Under the pieces are notes generated by a model. The model was given only the letters and a program-made list of their open reading frames with translations, was not told the origin of the DNA and ran no database searches. Below are positions 33,988-42,831 of a stretch of DNA of 64,000 nucleotides, piece by piece. Each line of letters opens with the position of its first letter. Within the stretch, counting starts at the first letter, position 1. Origin of the DNA: Clostridiales bacterium (GTDB taxonomy: Bacteria > Bacillota > Clostridia > Saccharofermentanales > Saccharofermentanaceae); assembly GCA_017561715.1 (NCBI GenBank), contig JAFZBN010000018.1, positions 186,001 to 250,000 on the forward strand, in the 5' to 3' direction. The position numbers and the translations under genes were made by a program.

Positions 33988-34019
33988 AAGGCTGTCTCTT
34001 CTTTCGAAGAAACAGCCTT
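33988..34019 (-). terminator. Terminator after tRNA-Gln
   Basis: Minus-strand AAGGCTGTTTCTT, CGAA loop, AAGAGACAGCCTT (wobbles only) followed by TTTCTTTT. It starts two bases after the tRNA CCA end, so it both ends and protects the tRNA transcript. Confidence 0.88.
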
Positions 34020-34020
34020 A

Positions 34021-34094
34021 TGGCTGCCGAACTAGGATTCGAACCCAGACAGACGGTGCCAGAAACCGGAGTGCTACCCTTACACAATTCGGCA
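34021..34094 (-). tRNA. tRNA-Gln(CUG)
   Basis: A 74-base cloverleaf with encoded CCA. The acceptor arms TGCCGAA and TTCGGCA pair fully (including U1-A72), with discriminator G73. The T-loop is GTTCGAATC. The anticodon loop TTCTGGC gives CTG at 34060-34062, decoding CAG. The D-loop has TAAGGGTAG. It is a solitary tRNA gene between the uracil-DNA glycosylase and the esterase. Confidence 0.93.
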
Positions 34095-34200
34095 ATGTTG
34101 TAAATCAACGGTTGAAAGTATATCAAAAGTCAAAGGTAAGTGCAAGCCCTTTTTGAACCGTGGCTTATGAAAATTTCTCTGATGTTCCGGCCGCTCCTTC

Positions 34201-34818
34201 TTACTTTGAAGACGGACGCTCGGTCGGCATGTCCGGAGCTCCCGGAAGAGGCTCCATAAGGCCCATCTCCTCGGCCTTCTTTCTGACTATCTCGATATCC
34301 TTCCAAAGCTTCACGCGTTCGTTATTGTTGCGAAGGATATATGCCGGATGGAAAGTCGGCAGGATCAGGTATCCGTTCTTTTCGATAAAAGCGCCTCGGA
34401 TCTGCGTCATCTTCGCGTTCTTATCGCCCGTAAAGAGTGTGTAGGCAGTTTTTCCGAGAAGGACGATGATCTTCGGTTTGCAAAGCAGGATCTGTGTGCC
34501 CAGAAGCTTCTTACATGCCGCTGCCTCGGCGTCAGTCGGAACTCTGTTTTCCGGCGGACGGCACTTAACGACATTGGCGATATGGAAATCCTTTGTAGAA
34601 AAGCCCTGCGCGTCTAAAAGGAGCTGCAGCAGTCTTCCCGCCTGTCCGACGAAAGGAAGTCCCTGCTCATCCTCCGTCGCTCCCGGACCTTCTCCGACGA
34701 ACATAATGGGTGCGACGACATTACCGCGGTAGATGACGACATTTTTTCTCGTCTTCGAAAGCGGGCATGCTTCGCAGGTATTGCACTGCTCTACAAAATC
34801 ACTCCAGGATATTTTCAT
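34201..34818 (-). CDS. Uracil-DNA glycosylase, family 4 (iron-sulfur)
   Basis: A 205-residue base-excision repair enzyme that removes uracil from DNA. Family-4 features: 4Fe-4S cysteines C15 and C18 (CEACPLS), the Cys of VVKCRPPENR and the Cys of AAACKKLL; motif one GEGPGATEDEQGLPFVGQAG; motif two HPAYILR. It has normal length with a short C-terminal tail. It overlaps the Smr-domain gene by 4 bp, so both are translated from one mRNA. Confidence 0.94.
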   Translation of the reverse strand: MKISWSDFVEQCNTCEACPLSKTRKNVVIYRGNVVAPIMFVGEGPGATEDEQGLPFVGQAGRLLQLLLDAQGFSTKDFHIANVVKCRPPENRVPTDAEAAACKKLLGTQILLCKPKIIVLLGKTAYTLFTGDKNAKMTQIRGAFIEKNGYLILPTFHPAYILRNNNERVKLWKDIEIVRKKAEEMGLMEPLPGAPDMPTERPSSK

Positions 34819-35159
34819 CTGAGAAGCACCAGCGTGACACCGTCATTGGCTTTTGCCCAGTCAGGGTCATTACGGAACGCGGGACATTTCTCGACCATAG
34901 ATCTGCCGAGTGTTTCAAAAGGACCGAACTGCTCGCCCGGACAGAATGCTTTGATCCTGCCTTCGCTCTGCATAGTACGCAATATCTCGTGGGTAGCTGT
35001 TTTGATCAAGCCGCCCTTTCCCGTCGAACCATATCCGTGAATGATCTTCACCTGGTTGACGCCGACACGACGCAGAGTATTCAGTTCCAACCGTAATTTA
35101 CGAGTTGCAACATCAACCTTCGGCATGCCTTCTTTGATATTGATGATACTAGCGGCCAT
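34815..35159 (-). CDS. Stand-alone Smr-domain protein
   Basis: A 114-residue protein made almost only of an Smr domain, the fold found at the C-terminus of MutS2 and in RNA/DNA nickases. Landmarks: KVDVATRKLRLELNTL (the LDLHGxxxxEA-like block is changed) and VKIIHGYGSTGKGGLIK, the HGxGxGxL core. It is a candidate nuclease or nucleic-acid binder. The ATG at 35159 has GGGGG upstream; an in-frame GTG lies 12 bases earlier. It is co-transcribed with the uracil-DNA glycosylase, which fits a DNA-repair role (inference). Confidence 0.85.
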   Translation of the reverse strand: MAASIINIKEGMPKVDVATRKLRLELNTLRRVGVNQVKIIHGYGSTGKGGLIKTATHEILRTMQSEGRIKAFCPGEQFGPFETLGRSMVEKCPAFRNDPDWAKANDGVTLVLLR

Positions 35160-35189
35160 AGTTACCCCCATTTTGAAACTTACATTTGT

Positions 35190-35198
35190 ATTATACCA
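35190..35198 (-). promoter_or_regulatory. Extended -10 promoter of the Smr/UDG operon
   Basis: Minus-strand TGGTATAAT is a perfect extended -10. It is divergent to, and only about 45 bp from, the -10 box of the pseudouridine-synthase gene. Confidence 0.55.
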
Positions 35199-35238
35199 CG
35201 CGCAGAAGCGTTTTTCACGAGCGAAAATGTGGCATTTT

Positions 35239-35247
35239 TGTTATAAT
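35239..35247 (+). promoter_or_regulatory. Extended -10 promoter placing transcription start on the rsuA-like ATG
   Basis: TGTTATAAT ends at 35247 and the ATG is at 35254, exactly the distance of a transcription start. No Shine-Dalgarno sequence precedes the ATG. The mRNA is therefore predicted to be leaderless. Confidence 0.6.
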
Positions 35248-35253
35248 ACGTCC

Positions 35254-35973
35254 ATGAGATTGGACAAATTGCTGGCAAATTCGGGATATGGAACGAGAAC
35301 CGAAGTCAAAGAGCTTCTTCGCAAGGGCCGGGTCATGATCGACGGTGAAGTCATCCGTGATCCGGGTTATTCTGTCACGGAAGAAATGAGTTCTCGGATC
35401 ACATTGGACGGCGAAACGGTTAAAGGAAGCGAGTACCTTTACTTCTGCCTGAATAAACCCGACGGATATCTGACCGCCATGAGTGACGACCGTCTTCCTT
35501 GTGTCGGCGATCTTCTCCCTGCCAACTTGAAAACGAAAAAGATCTCCCCTGTCGGAAGACTCGATTACCATACGACCGGCGTCCTTCTTCTTACGAATGA
35601 CGGCGATCTTTCACATCGTCTCACGAGCCCGAAATGGCACCGCGAAAAGGTCTATCTCGTGACCTATTCCGGATCGGATCTCACCGAAAAAGAGGTCGAG
35701 CTTTTCCAAAAAGGAATGACACTTTGCGAAAAGGGACATCAGCCCGAAAAGCTGAAGAGCGCGAAGCTCGAGATCCTTCCCGGAAAGCAGTGCAGACTGA
35801 CGCTTACCGAAGGAAAAACGCACCAGGTCAAGCGCATGCTCGCCGCGACCGGAAGATCGGTCGAGCTACTGCATCGTGAAAGTATCGGAACATTAAAACT
35901 AAAAGACGGCCAGCTTCCCGGCGAGATGTATGCCCTCTCCGACGAAGATATCCGTCTCTTAAAAGAAGATTGA
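35254..35973 (+). CDS. rsuA: RsuA-family 16S rRNA pseudouridine synthase
   Basis: A 240-residue enzyme that isomerises uridine to pseudouridine in 16S rRNA (position 516 in E. coli). An S4 RNA-binding domain covers residues 1-60 (MRLDKLLANSGYGTRTEVK). The catalytic motif GRLDYHTTGVLLLTNDG holds Asp104. The later block LTLTEGKTHQVKRMLAATG is typical of RsuA/RluB. An open frame extends upstream, but this ATG matches the family start. The assignment between RsuA and a close paralogue is not certain. The start lacks a ribosome site and lies seven bases after a -10 box. Confidence 0.9.
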   Translation: MRLDKLLANSGYGTRTEVKELLRKGRVMIDGEVIRDPGYSVTEEMSSRITLDGETVKGSEYLYFCLNKPDGYLTAMSDDRLPCVGDLLPANLKTKKISPVGRLDYHTTGVLLLTNDGDLSHRLTSPKWHREKVYLVTYSGSDLTEKEVELFQKGMTLCEKGHQPEKLKSAKLEILPGKQCRLTLTEGKTHQVKRMLAATGRSVELLHRESIGTLKLKDGQLPGEMYALSDEDIRLLKED

Positions 35974-35980
35974 TCTGAAA

Positions 35981-37117
35981 TTAGTCATCCGTATTCGCGT
36001 ACGGATATGTCTTCTCGTATGTCTCTCTCATGGTATCGATGTTCGAAAGGACCAGTTCACACATTTCGACCGCCTTATCAAGGTCTCCACTTCCTGCGCC
36101 GACACCGACGATGATCGCGGAATCTTCCTGCTTCCACTGCACATCAAAGCCAAGCGACAGCTGATCGACACGATCACGGATGATGAATCCGTAGATGTGA
36201 TCTTCGTAGTCCTGAGGCTCCAGCGGATCAAACTGTTCCTGATATTCTTCCGACATATACTGCACGTAATCATCGTAGAATCTCGCCCTGGAATATACGT
36301 ACGGCTCGATCCTCGCGAGGTCTTCTTCTGACCAGGTCGCCTTCATCTTTTCGTATTCTTCGTCCATGATCTTAAGGTCGCCGCTGTTGACGTAAACAGG
36401 CACGCTCGGCATGTCGAAAACAAGGACATCGGGGTGAACGGCCATCATGCTGGTCGCCTTCTGTACCGCGTATTTATCCGTCTGCGCGCCTTCGCTGTTT
36501 TCGGAAACGACATCCGCGCTCTGAAGGTCCGGATTCTTAAGATCGGTGTACTCACTGAAAAACGCCGAAAGGAACGCGTCATCGTACTCGAAATGTCCGA
36601 TCGAAGCGACACGGAGATCGACCCTCGGCTCGATGAAATAGACCTTGATGAACGCGGAGATGAAAAAGATGGCCGCGACTACGATGATCGGCACCCACCA
36701 GTAGTAATGCCAGATATTCTGCCATTCCTTTGTGGACTTTCCGAAATAGTGCTTGGATTCGATCTCTTCTTTTTCTTCTTTCTGCTTTCTGTCACGCTCG
36801 CCGCTGGCGATACTGTAGGCGCAAGCGATATCGGCAAGCTTCTGCTCGTCGTTTTTCGCTCTGTAGGTCTTACCGAGCTTCCAGAACTGATCGTCGAGAT
36901 CTTTCTTGCTCGCCCATTCCGGCAGATCGAAATATGCAAGCCCTTCCTCTTTGGTCATCTTCTCGATGGCCGGATCCGGAAGGACCTTCTCTTTAAGCTC
37001 CGGGACCTTATATGTCTTTTCGACTTCCTCAATGACCTCTTCCGCTTTTTCTTCCGCTTCGGAACCCGCCTGCTTGGAAACGCCGAGGCCTTTGATCTTC
37101 TTTTCTTTTTCCTTCAT
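35981..37117 (-). CDS. J-domain-like single-pass membrane protein
   Basis: A 378-residue protein of unknown function. The N-terminal about 40 residues are Lys/Glu-rich. Residues about 55-105 (AYFDLPEWASKKDLDDQFW, then ACAYSIASGE) follow the helical layout of a DnaJ domain but without the HPD tripeptide. One membrane helix lies near 142-162 (YYWWVPIIVVAAIFFISAF). The remaining about 210 residues are extracytoplasmic and acidic, with no recognised fold. The ATG at 37117 has AAGGA at good distance; a GTG at 37138 overlaps the previous stop. It ends the glycosyltransferase operon, so a role in assembling or anchoring surface glycan is possible (inference). It converges with the rsuA-like gene with 7 bp between stops. 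Confidence 0.78.
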   Translation of the reverse strand: MKEKEKKIKGLGVSKQAGSEAEEKAEEVIEEVEKTYKVPELKEKVLPDPAIEKMTKEEGLAYFDLPEWASKKDLDDQFWKLGKTYRAKNDEQKLADIACAYSIASGERDRKQKEEKEEIESKHYFGKSTKEWQNIWHYYWWVPIIVVAAIFFISAFIKVYFIEPRVDLRVASIGHFEYDDAFLSAFFSEYTDLKNPDLQSADVVSENSEGAQTDKYAVQKATSMMAVHPDVLVFDMPSVPVYVNSGDLKIMDEEYEKMKATWSEEDLARIEPYVYSRARFYDDYVQYMSEEYQEQFDPLEPQDYEDHIYGFIIRDRVDQLSLGFDVQWKQEDSAIIVGVGAGSGDLDKAVEMCELVLSNIDTMRETYEKTYPYANTDD

Positions 37118-37140
37118 CTTTTCCTTCTCGAAAAGCACTC

Positions 37141-37857
37141 TTATCTCGAGGCTTTCATCTCCTTTTTAAATGCTCGGAAATCGGCAAGAGCCGCCCATCC
37201 GATCTTGATGATCTTTTTAATGTTAATGGAGTTCTTTCCGCCCTGACGAGGCTTGAAAGTGATCTCACGGAGTGTGTACTTTTCCTTGTAGTAAGCAAAG
37301 AATGTCGTCAGCATGACGTTCGGAAGATTATAGTCTTCTCTGAATCTTCCGACATACTTGTCGACGAGGGAAGCTCTCATCAGACGAAACGGCGCGTTAC
37401 TGTCCTTGACCTTCACGCCGAAATGAAGTCTCAGAAGGAAGCACAGGAAATTCTCAACGAACTTTCTGGACTTTCCGTCGCCACGGACGACACGGTTTCC
37501 GAGGATCGCGTCATACTCATTTCGAAGATCCCAGAATGCCGAAAATTCCGCCGGGTTCGTCTGTCCGTCGGAGTCTGTCTGAAAGATATAGTCCGCCTTC
37601 TTTCCGATCGCATACTTATAAAGCGCGATCAGCTTCGGACCATGCTGCTTGAGCGTGTCCGGCAGTACTTCGAGCTTCGGATACTTTTCCTTAAGAGAAA
37701 GAAGGATCTCATGCGTCTTATCCGCGCTTCCGCTGTCAGCGACCACCAGACGGGAACCTTCGCCTTTTCCCTCCAAAACGGGATACCAGGCCGAGATCAC
37801 CGACTCGATATTGGCTTCTTCGTTATATGCCGGCATGACAATGTAAAGATCGTCCAT
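37141..37857 (-). CDS. Family-2 glycosyltransferase
   Basis: A 238-residue GT-A-fold enzyme. It has the start IVMPAYNEEANIESVI, the nucleotide-binding DSGSADKT and the DxD metal site in QTDSDGQTNPAE. The C-terminal part has short amphipathic or hydrophobic stretches but no clear membrane helices. The sequence RVVRGDGKSRKF resembles dolichol/polyprenyl-phosphate mannosyl or glucosyl transferases. The ATG at 37857 has GGAGGAAGAAAC upstream. It follows the UDP-galactopyranose mutase gene by 28 bp. Confidence 0.9.
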   Translation of the reverse strand: MDDLYIVMPAYNEEANIESVISAWYPVLEGKGEGSRLVVADSGSADKTHEILLSLKEKYPKLEVLPDTLKQHGPKLIALYKYAIGKKADYIFQTDSDGQTNPAEFSAFWDLRNEYDAILGNRVVRGDGKSRKFVENFLCFLLRLHFGVKVKDSNAPFRLMRASLVDKYVGRFREDYNLPNVMLTTFFAYYKEKYTLREITFKPRQGGKNSINIKKIIKIGWAALADFRAFKKEMKASR

Positions 37858-37885
37858 GTTTCTTCCTCCAGTCACATACAATGTA

Positions 37886-39010
37886 TCACTTCAGCACTTT
37901 TTTGACCATAGACAGCGCGGATGCGACGACCGCGTCCATGTCGTAGTATTTGTACTCGCCGAGGCGTCCGCCGAAGATGATCTTTTCTTCTTTGTCCGCG
38001 AGTTCTCTGTACTTACCATAGAGCTTTCCGTTCTCCTCATCGTTGACCGGATAGTAAGGTTCATCCCCGGGCTTCCATTCGGAACTGTATTCACGGCTGA
38101 TGACCGTTTTCGGAAGATCGTTTCCGTCCTCGTCTTTTCCGAAGGTGAACCACTTGTGCTCGATGATGCGCGTCCACGGAGTCTCTCTGTCAGTGTAGTT
38201 CACCGCCGCGTTGCCCTGGAAGTTCGGGATATCGAGAAACTCATTTTCAAAACGCACGGACCTGTACTGAAGGTATCCGAGCGAATAATCGAAATACGCG
38301 TCGATCGGACCCGTATAAACGACCTTATCCGCCATTTCGTTCCACTTCTTCTTGTCGTCGAGATAGTTGGTATTCAGGAGCACTTCGATCCCGTCGAGCA
38401 TATTTTCCACCATCTTGGTGTAGCCACCCGTCGGGATGCCCTGATAAAGCGCGTTGAAGTAATTGTTATCGAAAGTAAGTCTTACCGGAAGGCGCTTGAT
38501 GATGAACGCGGGAAGGTCCTTACAGTCTCTTCCCCACTGCTTCTCGGTATAGCCCTTTACGAGTTTTTCGAAAAGATCTCGTCCGATCAGAGAGATCGCC
38601 TGCTCTTCAAGATTAGCCGGTTCTTTTCCCGCCATCTCGGCCTTCTGTTCTTCGATCTTCGCCATGGCCTCTTCCGGTGTCACGACGCCCCACATCTTGT
38701 TAAAGGTATACATGTTGAAAGGCAGAGAATACAGCTCACCCTTGTAGTTCGCGACCGGGCTGTTGGTAAAGCGGTTGAACTCCGTGAACTGGTTTAGGTA
38801 TTCCCACACTTCTTTGTTATTGGTATGGAAGATATGCGCGCCGTATTTATGGACCTTGATGCCTTCGATATCCTCGCAGAATACGTTTCCCGCGATGTGC
38901 GGACGCTTCTCGATAACGAGCACCTTCTTTCCCGCCTTCTTCGCTTCACGGGCAAAGACAGCGCCATAAAGACCGGCACCGACTACCAGATAGTCATATC
39001 GCTTTTCCAT
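37886..39010 (-). CDS. glf: UDP-galactopyranose mutase
   Basis: A 374-residue flavoenzyme that converts UDP-galactopyranose to UDP-galactofuranose, the donor for galactofuranose in surface polysaccharides. The FAD site is VVGAGLYGAVFAREA at 8-22 with EKRPHIAGN following. Substrate-site landmarks LYSLPFNMYTFNKMWG, YTEKQWGRD and the redox region near NYTDRETPWTRIIEH are present. The length is normal. It lies between two family-2 glycosyltransferases in a single operon, which indicates a galactofuranose-containing glycan (inference). Confidence 0.96.
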   Translation of the reverse strand: MEKRYDYLVVGAGLYGAVFAREAKKAGKKVLVIEKRPHIAGNVFCEDIEGIKVHKYGAHIFHTNNKEVWEYLNQFTEFNRFTNSPVANYKGELYSLPFNMYTFNKMWGVVTPEEAMAKIEEQKAEMAGKEPANLEEQAISLIGRDLFEKLVKGYTEKQWGRDCKDLPAFIIKRLPVRLTFDNNYFNALYQGIPTGGYTKMVENMLDGIEVLLNTNYLDDKKKWNEMADKVVYTGPIDAYFDYSLGYLQYRSVRFENEFLDIPNFQGNAAVNYTDRETPWTRIIEHKWFTFGKDEDGNDLPKTVISREYSSEWKPGDEPYYPVNDEENGKLYGKYRELADKEEKIIFGGRLGEYKYYDMDAVVASALSMVKKVLK

Positions 39011-39028
39011 AACTTGATCGCCTCCCTG

Positions 39029-39775
39029 TCAGGCCTTTGCGGATGCGGCTTTCTTTCTGTCTTTTCTGATCTTACGGATCTTTCTTTTGATCCTGAACGT
39101 ATCCTTAAATACCTGCCAGATGTCCTTAAAACGGATACGTGAAAAGCCCCCTTCTCTGGTAAATACCAGGCGGATCGGACGCTCGATGATCTTTGCGCCC
39201 ATCTCGTTAGCGCAAGCCAGAAGCTCGATATCGTAGGCAAAGCCCTTCGTGATGACACCGGGTACGATCTCTTTTAAGATGTCGGCCTTATAGACCTTGA
39301 TGCCGGTCTGCGTGTCGTGCACTTTCAGACGGAAAAGCACTCGCAGCATCACGTAGTAGCCGAAGCTGATGAACTTTCTTAAAAAGGGATACTCGAGCTT
39401 GGATTCTTTATGCATTTTCGAGCCGATAACGACGTCGGCCTTTTCGCTGTCCATATGGGAAAGAAAGTCTTCGAAATGATCCGGCGACAGATCGAGGTCC
39501 GCGTCTAAAAATGCGATACGATCACCTTTGGCCGCCTCGACGCCCTGCTTGATCGCGTAGCCCTTACCGCCGTTCTTCGGATAGGTTACGAGGCGGATAT
39601 TGGCGCATTCCTCAGAAGCTTTCTTCGCCTGTTCTTCCGTATTATCGGAGCTTCCGTCGTTGACACAGACGATCTCGAAATCATCGCAGAACGAAGATAC
39701 GATCTCATTCGTCTTAAGAAGATTTTCATAGATATGCTCACCCTCGTTATAGGCAGGCATTACGATCGAAAACAT
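39029..39775 (-). CDS. Family-2 glycosyltransferase (dolichyl-phosphate sugar synthase-like)
   Basis: A 248-residue enzyme with SIVMPAYNEGEHIYENL at the start, CVNDGSSDNTEE for nucleotide binding, and FLDADLDLSPDHF holding the metal-binding Asp residues. The block KVHDTQTGIKVYKADIL and the REGGFSRIRFKD region are typical of polyprenyl-phosphate glucosyl/mannosyl transferases. The C-terminus is very basic (RIKRKIRKIRKDRKKAA), possibly a membrane-surface anchor. An AAGGAG site precedes the ATG. It is first in the operon with glf and a second glycosyltransferase. Confidence 0.92.
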   Translation of the reverse strand: MFSIVMPAYNEGEHIYENLLKTNEIVSSFCDDFEIVCVNDGSSDNTEEQAKKASEECANIRLVTYPKNGGKGYAIKQGVEAAKGDRIAFLDADLDLSPDHFEDFLSHMDSEKADVVIGSKMHKESKLEYPFLRKFISFGYYVMLRVLFRLKVHDTQTGIKVYKADILKEIVPGVITKGFAYDIELLACANEMGAKIIERPIRLVFTREGGFSRIRFKDIWQVFKDTFRIKRKIRKIRKDRKKAASAKA

Positions 39776-39824
39776 GTCAGAAGCTCCTTTTCCATCTTGA
39801 TGACCGATTCGGCCACTTCCGCAT

Positions 39825-39833
39825 ATTTTACCA
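39825..39833 (-). promoter_or_regulatory. Extended -10 promoter of the glycan operon
   Basis: Minus-strand TGGTAAAAT lies about 50 bases before the first glycosyltransferase start. The -35 region is weak. Confidence 0.4.
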
Positions 39834-39880
39834 TTTTTTCGGGCTTTTCTGCAACGAGGGCAGTTAAATCGAAGTTATAG

Positions 39881-39917
39881 AAAAGGAGCCGCCTTTTTTG
39901 AAAAGACAGCTCCTTCT
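39881..39917 (-). terminator. Terminator of the sugar ABC operon
   Basis: Minus-strand AAGGAGCTGTCTTTT, CAA loop, AAAAGGCGGCTCCTT forms a 15-bp stem with only wobble deviations, followed by TTTTCT. It lies 42 bases after the permease stop. Confidence 0.85.
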
Positions 39918-39958
39918 GTTTGTTTTTTGTAAAAGATCGCTTTACCGGATCACTAAGA

Positions 39959-41188
39959 TCAGGTGTTCTTAGCGATCCACTTACCGCCACGCTTACTTAC
40001 AACGTCGAAGATAACAGCTGCGAGCAATACGAGACCTTTAACTACCTGCTGCATTTCCTGAGCAACGCTCATGGTGTTCATGCCGAGGTTGATAACACCC
40101 ATCAGCGTAGCACCGATGATAACGCCCGGAACGGTACCGATTCCGCCGTATGCGGAAGCACCACCGATGAAGCAGGATGCGATAGCGTCCATCTCGTAGT
40201 TCTGACCACTCTGAGCGGTAGCTGTCATGAGACGGGCGATGGTGATCATACCGGCAAGAGCTGCCAGGAGACCCATGTTCGTGTAAGCCAGGAAGTATAC
40301 CTTGTTGGTATTGATACCGGAAAGCTTGGTTGCCTTCTCGTTACCACCTACAGCATAGAAATAACGACCGACTGTCGTATTTGCCGTGATGTAGGAATAG
40401 AAGAGGATGATCGCGATGACGATCAGGAGAACGTTCGGGATACCCTTGTGCTGGGAAAGTCTGAAACCGAAAGCACCGACAACGACCGAGATGATGATCA
40501 TCTTAACGATCCACGGAACAAACTTCTCAACTTCATATTCCTTCTTTACTCTCTTCGCTCTGTTAGCAACTGTGAAGAGAACATAGATCGCGATGGCGAT
40601 CGCCGTAAACACGAGACATGTAATGTTGTACTCGAACTCTTCGCCGACCTTGAACATTTTTCCGAGGAAATCCGGAACATAGCACTCAGCACCGCCGCCG
40701 AATACCTTTACGAATGCCTTGCAGTTAGCGATGGAGATCGTCTTACCGTTTTTAAGAACCGCAAGAGAAAGACCACGGAAGATCAACATACCCGAAAGGG
40801 TTACGATGAAAGGCGGGATACGCACATAAGCGATCCAGAAAGCCTGCCATGCACCGATCGCCGTACCGATGATGAACATGAGAATGACCGCGAGGACCGG
40901 ATTCATTCCGTTGTTGACCATAAATACCGCACCGATCGCACCGACGAAGCAGACAACAGAACCTACGCTGAGGTCGATGTTACCACCTGTCAGGATGCAA
41001 AGGAGCATACCTGTTGCAAGAACGAATACGTATGCGTTCTGGGCGATAACGTTGTTTACGTTACTCGGCAGGAGCATCGTTCCGTCTGTATTTACCGTGA
41101 AGAAAATAGTAACAAGGACCAAAGCGATGATCATCGTATATTTTCTTACAAATTCAAGTACTTTAGTTCTTTTGCTTGAAGAATTCAT
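39959..41188 (-). CDS. mmsB: Sugar ABC transporter permease (MmsB/XylH type)
   Basis: A 409-residue inner-membrane subunit of a ribose/xylose-class importer. It has about ten hydrophobic helices; LTGGNIDLSVGSVV and IASCFIGGASAYGGIGTVPG are the signature cytoplasmic loops of the BPD_transp_2 family. The length near 400 fits the MmsB/XylH branch rather than the shorter RbsC branch. GGAGGGAG lies before the ATG. It is last in the operon after the binding protein and the ATPase. The substrate is probably a pentose or galactose-type sugar (inference). Confidence 0.93.
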   Translation of the reverse strand: MNSSSKRTKVLEFVRKYTMIIALVLVTIFFTVNTDGTMLLPSNVNNVIAQNAYVFVLATGMLLCILTGGNIDLSVGSVVCFVGAIGAVFMVNNGMNPVLAVILMFIIGTAIGAWQAFWIAYVRIPPFIVTLSGMLIFRGLSLAVLKNGKTISIANCKAFVKVFGGGAECYVPDFLGKMFKVGEEFEYNITCLVFTAIAIAIYVLFTVANRAKRVKKEYEVEKFVPWIVKMIIISVVVGAFGFRLSQHKGIPNVLLIVIAIILFYSYITANTTVGRYFYAVGGNEKATKLSGINTNKVYFLAYTNMGLLAALAGMITIARLMTATAQSGQNYEMDAIASCFIGGASAYGGIGTVPGVIIGATLMGVINLGMNTMSVAQEMQQVVKGLVLLAAVIFDVVSKRGGKWIAKNT

Positions 41189-41203
41189 TATCTCACTCCC
41201 TCC

Positions 41204-42784
41204 TTACATGGCTGTTTCTTCAAGAGCGGGATCTTCATCCCGTGTCAGATGGGAAGCGTCATCAGCGTTGATGATCATGGACATGATCATCTCCTGAGTT
41301 GCTTCCTTACCGTCGAGTTCACCAACGAACTTACCTTCACTCATGACATAGATGCGGTCGCACATGCCGAGAAGTTCAGGCATTTCAGAGGAGATCATGA
41401 TAACGGATTTTCCTTCGCTTACCAGTTGATTGATAATGCAGTAGATCTCGTATTTAGCGCCTACGTCGATACCTCTTGTAGGCTCGTCGAGGATCAGAAT
41501 ATCCGGGCTCGCGAACATCCACTTGGCCAGCAGGACTTTCTGTTGGTTACCACCACTTAAGTTACCTACGAGCTGTTCAACGGACGGAGTCTTTGTCTTG
41601 AGCTTGTTCTTATACTCGACTGCTACCTTGTACTCCTTATCGCGGTCAATAACACCGTTGTTGCTGACTGCCTGAAGGTTTGCAAGTGTCGTGTTGGTCT
41701 TGATCGGATTGCTCAAGATAAGACCGTTGCCCTTTCTGTCTTCGGTAACATACGCGATTCTGTTTTTGATAGCGTCTTTAACCGAATTCAGAGCGATCTC
41801 TTTTCCGTCTTTATATACCGTACCGGAGATGTTGTCTCCATACGATTTTCCGAAAATACTCATGGCGAGCTCTGTTCTTCCTGCGCCCATAAGGCCGGAG
41901 ATACCGAGTACCTCACCCTTTTTGAGATTAAAGCTGACATCATCAACGATCTTTCTTTCCGAATAGACCGGATGATAAGCTGTCCAGTTTTTAACTTCAA
42001 AGCACACTTCTCCGACATGACTTTCACGTTTCGGGAAACGATCGGAAAGATCACGTCCGACCATGCCTTTGATGATCCTCGCCTCCGAACAGTCATCCTC
42101 TCCCTTGGTCAGTGTTTCGATCGTCATACCGTCACGGATGACCGTGATCTTGTCGGCGACGTAGGAGACTTCGTTCAGTTTGTGCGAGATGATGATCGAC
42201 GTCAATCCCTGTTCTTTAAACTTGAGCATGAGATCCAAAAGATGTTTGGATTCTGTCTCGTTCAAAGAAGATGTCGGCTCATCAAGGATCAGAAGTTTCG
42301 CGTTCTTCGCGAGTGCTTTTGCGATCTCAACAAGCTGCTGCTTGCCGACACCGATATCTTTGATAAGTGTACGGGAAGATTCCGAGAGTCCTACGACACG
42401 CAGGAACTCGTTGCTCTTCGCGAACGTTTCATTCCAATTGATGTGATACTTGGAACCGCGCTCATTTCCGAGGAACATATTCTCACCGATCGTCAGATAC
42501 GGGACCAGTGCAAGCTCCTGGTGAATGATTACGATACCCTTTTTTTCACTGTCTTTTGTTCCGAAAAAGTGGCATTCCTCTCCATTATAAAGGATCTCAC
42601 CCTCATACGATCCATGTGGATGGATGCCGCTAAGAACTTTCATCAGAGTAGATTTTCCGGCGCCGTTCTCCCCGACGATGGCATGTATCTCTCCTGGTTC
42701 GACCTGAAGATTAACATTGTCAAGTGCTTTTACACCCGGAAATGTCTTTGTGATGTTTTTCATTTCCAGCAAATAGTCTGCCAA
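41204..42784 (-). CDS. mmsA: Sugar ABC transporter ATP-binding protein, duplicated (MmsA/XylG type)
   Basis: A protein of about 526 residues with two ABC domains. The first has Walker [10 protein letters not shown] and signature [13 protein letters not shown] with [10 protein letters not shown]. The second has the usual degenerate P-loop (GLMGAGRTE) and an intact [16 protein letters not shown] signature with [14 protein letters not shown]. This asymmetry is normal in the family. The ribosome site AGGAGG lies only one base before the ATG at 42790 but seven before the in-frame TTG at 42784, so I prefer the TTG; the ATG adds two residues. It powers sugar uptake with the permease encoded next. 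Confidence 0.93.
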   Translation of the reverse strand: MADYLLEMKNITKTFPGVKALDNVNLQVEPGEIHAIVGENGAGKSTLMKVLSGIHPHGSYEGEILYNGEECHFFGTKDSEKKGIVIIHQELALVPYLTIGENMFLGNERGSKYHINWNETFAKSNEFLRVVGLSESSRTLIKDIGVGKQQLVEIAKALAKNAKLLILDEPTSSLNETESKHLLDLMLKFKEQGLTSIIISHKLNEVSYVADKITVIRDGMTIETLTKGEDDCSEARIIKGMVGRDLSDRFPKRESHVGEVCFEVKNWTAYHPVYSERKIVDDVSFNLKKGEVLGISGLMGAGRTELAMSIFGKSYGDNISGTVYKDGKEIALNSVKDAIKNRIAYVTEDRKGNGLILSNPIKTNTTLANLQAVSNNGVIDRDKEYKVAVEYKNKLKTKTPSVEQLVGNLSGGNQQKVLLAKWMFASPDILILDEPTRGIDVGAKYEIYCIINQLVSEGKSVIMISSEMPELLGMCDRIYVMSEGKFVGELDGKEATQEMIMSMIINADDASHLTRDEDPALEETAM

Positions 42785-42831
42785 TGTCATTCCTCCTTCA
42801 CTCTAAGATAATCAACAGACTTGCATGAATT

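Noticed and set aside
39760..39990. 76-residue minus-strand frame across the start of the glycan operon
   Set aside because: It runs over the terminator of the sugar ABC operon and the promoter of the glycosyltransferase gene and has no ribosome site.
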